9,461 nucleotides of DNA from Chromatiales bacterium (GTDB lineage Bacteria; Pseudomonadota; Gammaproteobacteria; Steroidobacterales; GCA-2729495). Under the pieces are notes generated by a model. That model ran no database searches, was not told the DNA's origin, and saw only the letters and a program-made list of their open reading frames with translations. The position numbers were made by a program, and so were the translations under genes. Shown piece after piece: positions 7,821 through 9,461 of the stretch. The DNA lies in contig JAUWKW010000036.1 in NCBI GenBank assembly GCA_030614035.1, forward strand, positions 1 to 9,461, in the 5' to 3' direction. Position 1 is the stretch's first letter. Each line of letters starts with the position of its first letter.

Positions 7821-7953
7821 ATTTTTAGGCAAACCCACCGAAAGGTGGGGACGCAAAGCCACCGGTCCAAGGGGCACCCGGCGATCTGCGACAATCAAAG
7901 GACGATTGTCCACCGTCAGTACATCCTAGGGACAGCGGGGCTGCCAGGCCACG
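7821..7953 (+). promoter_or_regulatory. Cyclic-di-GMP-I riboswitch (GEMM-I) upstream of pilM
   Basis: The RNA senses cyclic di-GMP and should control the downstream pilM operon. The conserved core is unmistakable: AGGCAAACC at 7827-7835, a 5-bp stem closed by a GAAA tetraloop (CCACC 7835-7839, GAAA 7840-7843, GGTGG 7844-7848), then GGGACGCAAAGCC at 7848-7860. The 3' half has AGCGGGG (7934-7940) followed by CTGCC, equivalent to AGCGGGGUUACC of the Vibrio cholerae Vc2 aptamer. GTCC (7865-7868) pairs with GGAC (7930-7933) to form the second arm. By alignment to Vc2 the ligand-contacting G20 and C92 fall near G7829 and C7944; the G favours c-di-GMP over cGAMP. The terminal part of the second arm is about 61 nt, much longer than in Vc2 (about 18 nt), and holds a further perfect 7-bp hairpin (7890-7896 with 7904-7910). 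No T-tailed terminator follows, so the expression platform is unclear. Confidence 0.93.
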
Positions 7954-8086
7954 GATGGAACCTTTCACGCCATGGACTGCACCCCCTTCTGGGACAGTAC
8001 TTCCCCCTCACCGGTATCCGGATGCCGTTCGGCTGTTGCCGTCGGCTGGTTGGCTACGCACTGCCGAAGTAAACGATTAGCCTAAG

Positions 8087-8102
8087 CGTGATCGAAATCA
8101 CA
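8087..8102. promoter_or_regulatory. CRP/Vfr-type operator upstream of pilM
   Basis: CGTGA-TCGAAA-TCACA matches the CRP consensus TGTGA-N6-TCACA at 9 of 10 defined bases, and the inner GTGAT...ATCAC is a perfect inverted repeat. ATTT follows on the right, as in the extended consensus. Its centre (8094.5) is 115 bp before the pilM ATG. A -10-like TTAAAT at 8143-8148 would place the start near 8156, about 61 bp from the centre (class I geometry); TATTTT at 8124-8129 would give about 41 bp (class II geometry). The regulator could be CRP, Vfr, Clp or another CRP-family protein; its gene is not in the window. Confidence 0.6.
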
Positions 8103-8123
8103 TTTGAATCAGATATTTGATGC

Positions 8124-8148
8124 TATTTTCGGTCATATATAGTTAAAT
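8124..8148 (+). promoter_or_regulatory. Candidate activator-dependent pilM promoter region
   Basis: This A+T-rich stretch contains two possible -10 hexamers, TATTTT (8124-8129) and TTAAAT (8143-8148), both without a good -35 at standard spacing. That is what a CRP-dependent promoter would look like given the operator at 8087-8102. A start here would produce a pilM mRNA lacking the riboswitch, so the operon may have two promoters with different inputs. The interval 7954-8086, between riboswitch and operator, holds no recognisable gene beyond a doubtful 41-codon frame. Confidence 0.3.
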
Positions 8149-8209
8149 TGGTGGCCTCACGTCGGGCTAATTTGTGCGCGCAAGCGCTCGACTGAAAAGG
8201 AATTACGGG

Positions 8210-9268
8210 ATGTTTTGGTCGCGGGCCAAGTCTGTCATCGGACTTGACATAACAACGTCGTCGATCAAGTTGATCGAATTGACCCAAAGTGGCAGGAGTT
8301 ATCGGGTCGAGTGTTACTCGGCAGAGCCCTCCCCGCCGAATTCCATCAATGAAAAAACCATCATCGATGCGGAAGCCGTCGGCGAAGCGGTGCGCCGGGC
8401 GATCAAACGGGCGGCCACCAAAACCGAGGATGTGGCGATCGCAATCAACGGCGACGCGGCAATCACCAAAGTTATTCAGATGCCGAGCAATCTTGGCGAC
8501 AACGAGCTGGAATCGCAGGTCGAGATTCAGGCAGACCAGTACATTCCTTTCCCTATGGAGGAGGTGAGCTACGACTTCCAGGTCATGGGTGAGAACGCAA
8601 ATGATCCGGACATGATGGACGTGCTGCTTGTCGCGACCCGCACCGAGAACGTTGACCAGCGACGCGCCGCTGTTGAAGCTGCCGGTCTGAAGGCCCGTGT
8701 CGTAGACGTCGAAGCCTTCGCATTGGAAAACGCTTGTAACCTGATGACCCACCAGATGCCGGACAGCGGCATGGAACATCTGGTGGCGGTGGTCGATTTC
8801 GGCGCCAGCAGCACGACGTTCAGCGTGTTGCAGGACCTGCGTGTCATCTACACGCGGGATTTCAATTTTGGCGGACAGCAGTTGACCGAAGAGATCATGC
8901 GCGTCTACGGCCTGAGCCTTGAGGACGCGGGTCGCGCCAAGAAAGAAGGTGGCTTGCCCAGCAATTATCAGCCCGAGGTCCTGGATCCATTCGTTGATGA
9001 CATGACCCAACAGGTTAGCCGATCGCTGCAGTTTTTCCTGGCGTCGGGGGGTGGACGTGAGCAGCCGGATCAGATTCTGGTTTGCGGTGGTTGCGCCAAT
9101 ATTCCCGGCGTGGCCGATCTCATTTCCAGCAAGGTCGGTATCCCCACCGAGATTGGCGATCCTCTTGGGCAAATGAAAATTTCGTCCAAGGCCAAGTCGC
9201 AAGGTGTCACCCAAGACTCGACCGCATTGCTGACCGCCTGTGGACTCGCGTTAAGGAGCTTTGACTGA
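8210..9268 (+). CDS. pilM: Type IV pilus assembly protein PilM
   Basis: PilM is a cytoplasmic, actin-like (FtsA/MreB fold) ATP-binding protein that binds the N terminus of PilN and helps join the PilNO inner-membrane subcomplex to the pilus motor and to PilP/PilQ. The 352 residues match the family length (P. aeruginosa about 354). Visible actin-fold nucleotide elements are IGLDITTSSIK (10-20), VVDFGASSTTF with Asp196, and VCGGCANIPG with the glycine pair at 293-294. IQADQYIPFPMEEV is typical of PilM. There is no membrane segment. The ATG at 8210 has a strong AAGGA at 8197-8201. The frame is open upstream to a GTG at 8174, but family members begin MFW or similar, so the longer start is rejected. 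It is the first gene of a pilM-pilN operon, divergent from the PBP1a gene and downstream of the c-di-GMP riboswitch and the CRP-like operator. Confidence 0.97.
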   Translation: MFWSRAKSVIGLDITTSSIKLIELTQSGRSYRVECYSAEPSPPNSINEKTIIDAEAVGEAVRRAIKRAATKTEDVAIAINGDAAITKVIQMPSNLGDNELESQVEIQADQYIPFPMEEVSYDFQVMGENANDPDMMDVLLVATRTENVDQRRAAVEAAGLKARVVDVEAFALENACNLMTHQMPDSGMEHLVAVVDFGASSTTFSVLQDLRVIYTRDFNFGGQQLTEEIMRVYGLSLEDAGRAKKEGGLPSNYQPEVLDPFVDDMTQQVSRSLQFFLASGGGREQPDQILVCGGCANIPGVADLISSKVGIPTEIGDPLGQMKISSKAKSQGVTQDSTALLTACGLALRSFD

Positions 9269-9269
9269 T

Positions 9270-9461
9270 ATGCCACGCATCAATCTATTACCGTGGAGAG
9301 ACGAGCAGCGGGCACAGATCCGCAATCAGTTCTATGTGGCATGCGGGATTGCGCTCGGCGTCGCTGCATTGTTCACGTTTATGGGTTCATTCACGATGAG
9401 CACCATCATCGATGCTCAATACGCTAGAAATAATCTGCTCGAGATAGAAATTAAGTCTCTG
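9270..9461 (+). CDS. pilN: Type IV pilus assembly protein PilN, N-terminal part (cut by window end)
   Basis: Only the first 64 codons are present; the frame is open at the window edge. The protein starts MPRINLLPWRDEQRAQI, the conserved INLLPWR peptide that docks into the groove of PilM. A single hydrophobic segment follows at about residues 22-44, and then the start of a probable coiled coil. PilN spans the inner membrane and pairs with PilO in the periplasm to form the alignment subcomplex of the type IV pilus. The ATG is one base after the pilM stop and is served by AAGGAG at 9253-9258 inside the end of pilM, so the two genes are almost certainly translationally linked in one operon. pilO, pilP and pilQ would be expected beyond the window. 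Confidence 0.95.
   Translation, partial: MPRINLLPWRDEQRAQIRNQFYVACGIALGVAALFTFMGSFTMSTIIDAQYARNNLLEIEIKSL

Noticed and set aside
7785..8072. A 95-codon plus-strand frame across the riboswitch
   Set aside because: It runs through highly structured aptamer RNA and its translation shows no family features; the conserved bases are explained by the RNA.
8123..9214. A 363-codon open frame on the minus strand opposite pilM
   Set aside because: It lies almost wholly antisense to a clearly real pilM, its translation has no recognisable domain, it lacks a persuasive ribosome-binding site, and long antisense frames are common opposite G+C-rich genes.

Overview
The window is chromosomal core-type DNA, about 55-60% G+C by eye, from what looks like a gammaproteobacterium. 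The supporting evidence is the proteins themselves (RNase PH, RdgB, zinc-type L31, type II citrate synthase, class A PBP1a, PilM/PilN) and the divergent arrangement of the PBP1a gene and pilM, which is conserved in Pseudomonas and its relatives. I would guess a lineage near Xanthomonadales/Steroidobacterales/Woeseiales, but this is a weak inference. No insertion sequence, tRNA, rRNA or CRISPR array is visible.

Layout: (1) 16-2144, plus strand, a tight cluster of a PP2C-type Ser/Thr phosphatase, rph (3' end tRNA maturation) and rdgB (nucleotide pool cleaning). (2) 2145-2520, a gene-free stretch with an A+T-rich block and several consensus DnaA boxes, including a perfect inverted pair. (3) 2521-4256, plus strand, rpmE (ribosomal protein L31) and gltA (citrate synthase), each apparently with its own promoter region. 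(4) 4301-7766, minus strand, the PBP1a gene (mrcA/ponA) followed by a small uncharacterised gene with a degenerate nucleotidyltransferase-like motif. This pair converges on gltA with only 44 bp between. (5) 7767-8209, a 443-bp divergent control region. (6) 8210-9461, plus strand, pilM and the start of pilN, the beginning of a type IV pilus assembly operon that runs off the window.

The most informative part is region 5. It carries a very clear class I cyclic-di-GMP (GEMM-I) riboswitch pointing at pilM, with an unusually long variable arm. About 140 bp further on is a near-perfect CRP/Vfr-type operator at a distance suited to activating a pilM promoter. The type IV pilus alignment subcomplex therefore appears to be wired to two second messengers, c-di-GMP (through RNA) and cAMP or a CRP-family ligand (through DNA). 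No intrinsic terminator is visible after the aptamer, so its output mechanism is open. The second notable element is the DnaA-box cluster between rdgB and rpmE, which could be a replication origin, a DnaA-titrating or DARS-like site, or a DnaA-controlled promoter.
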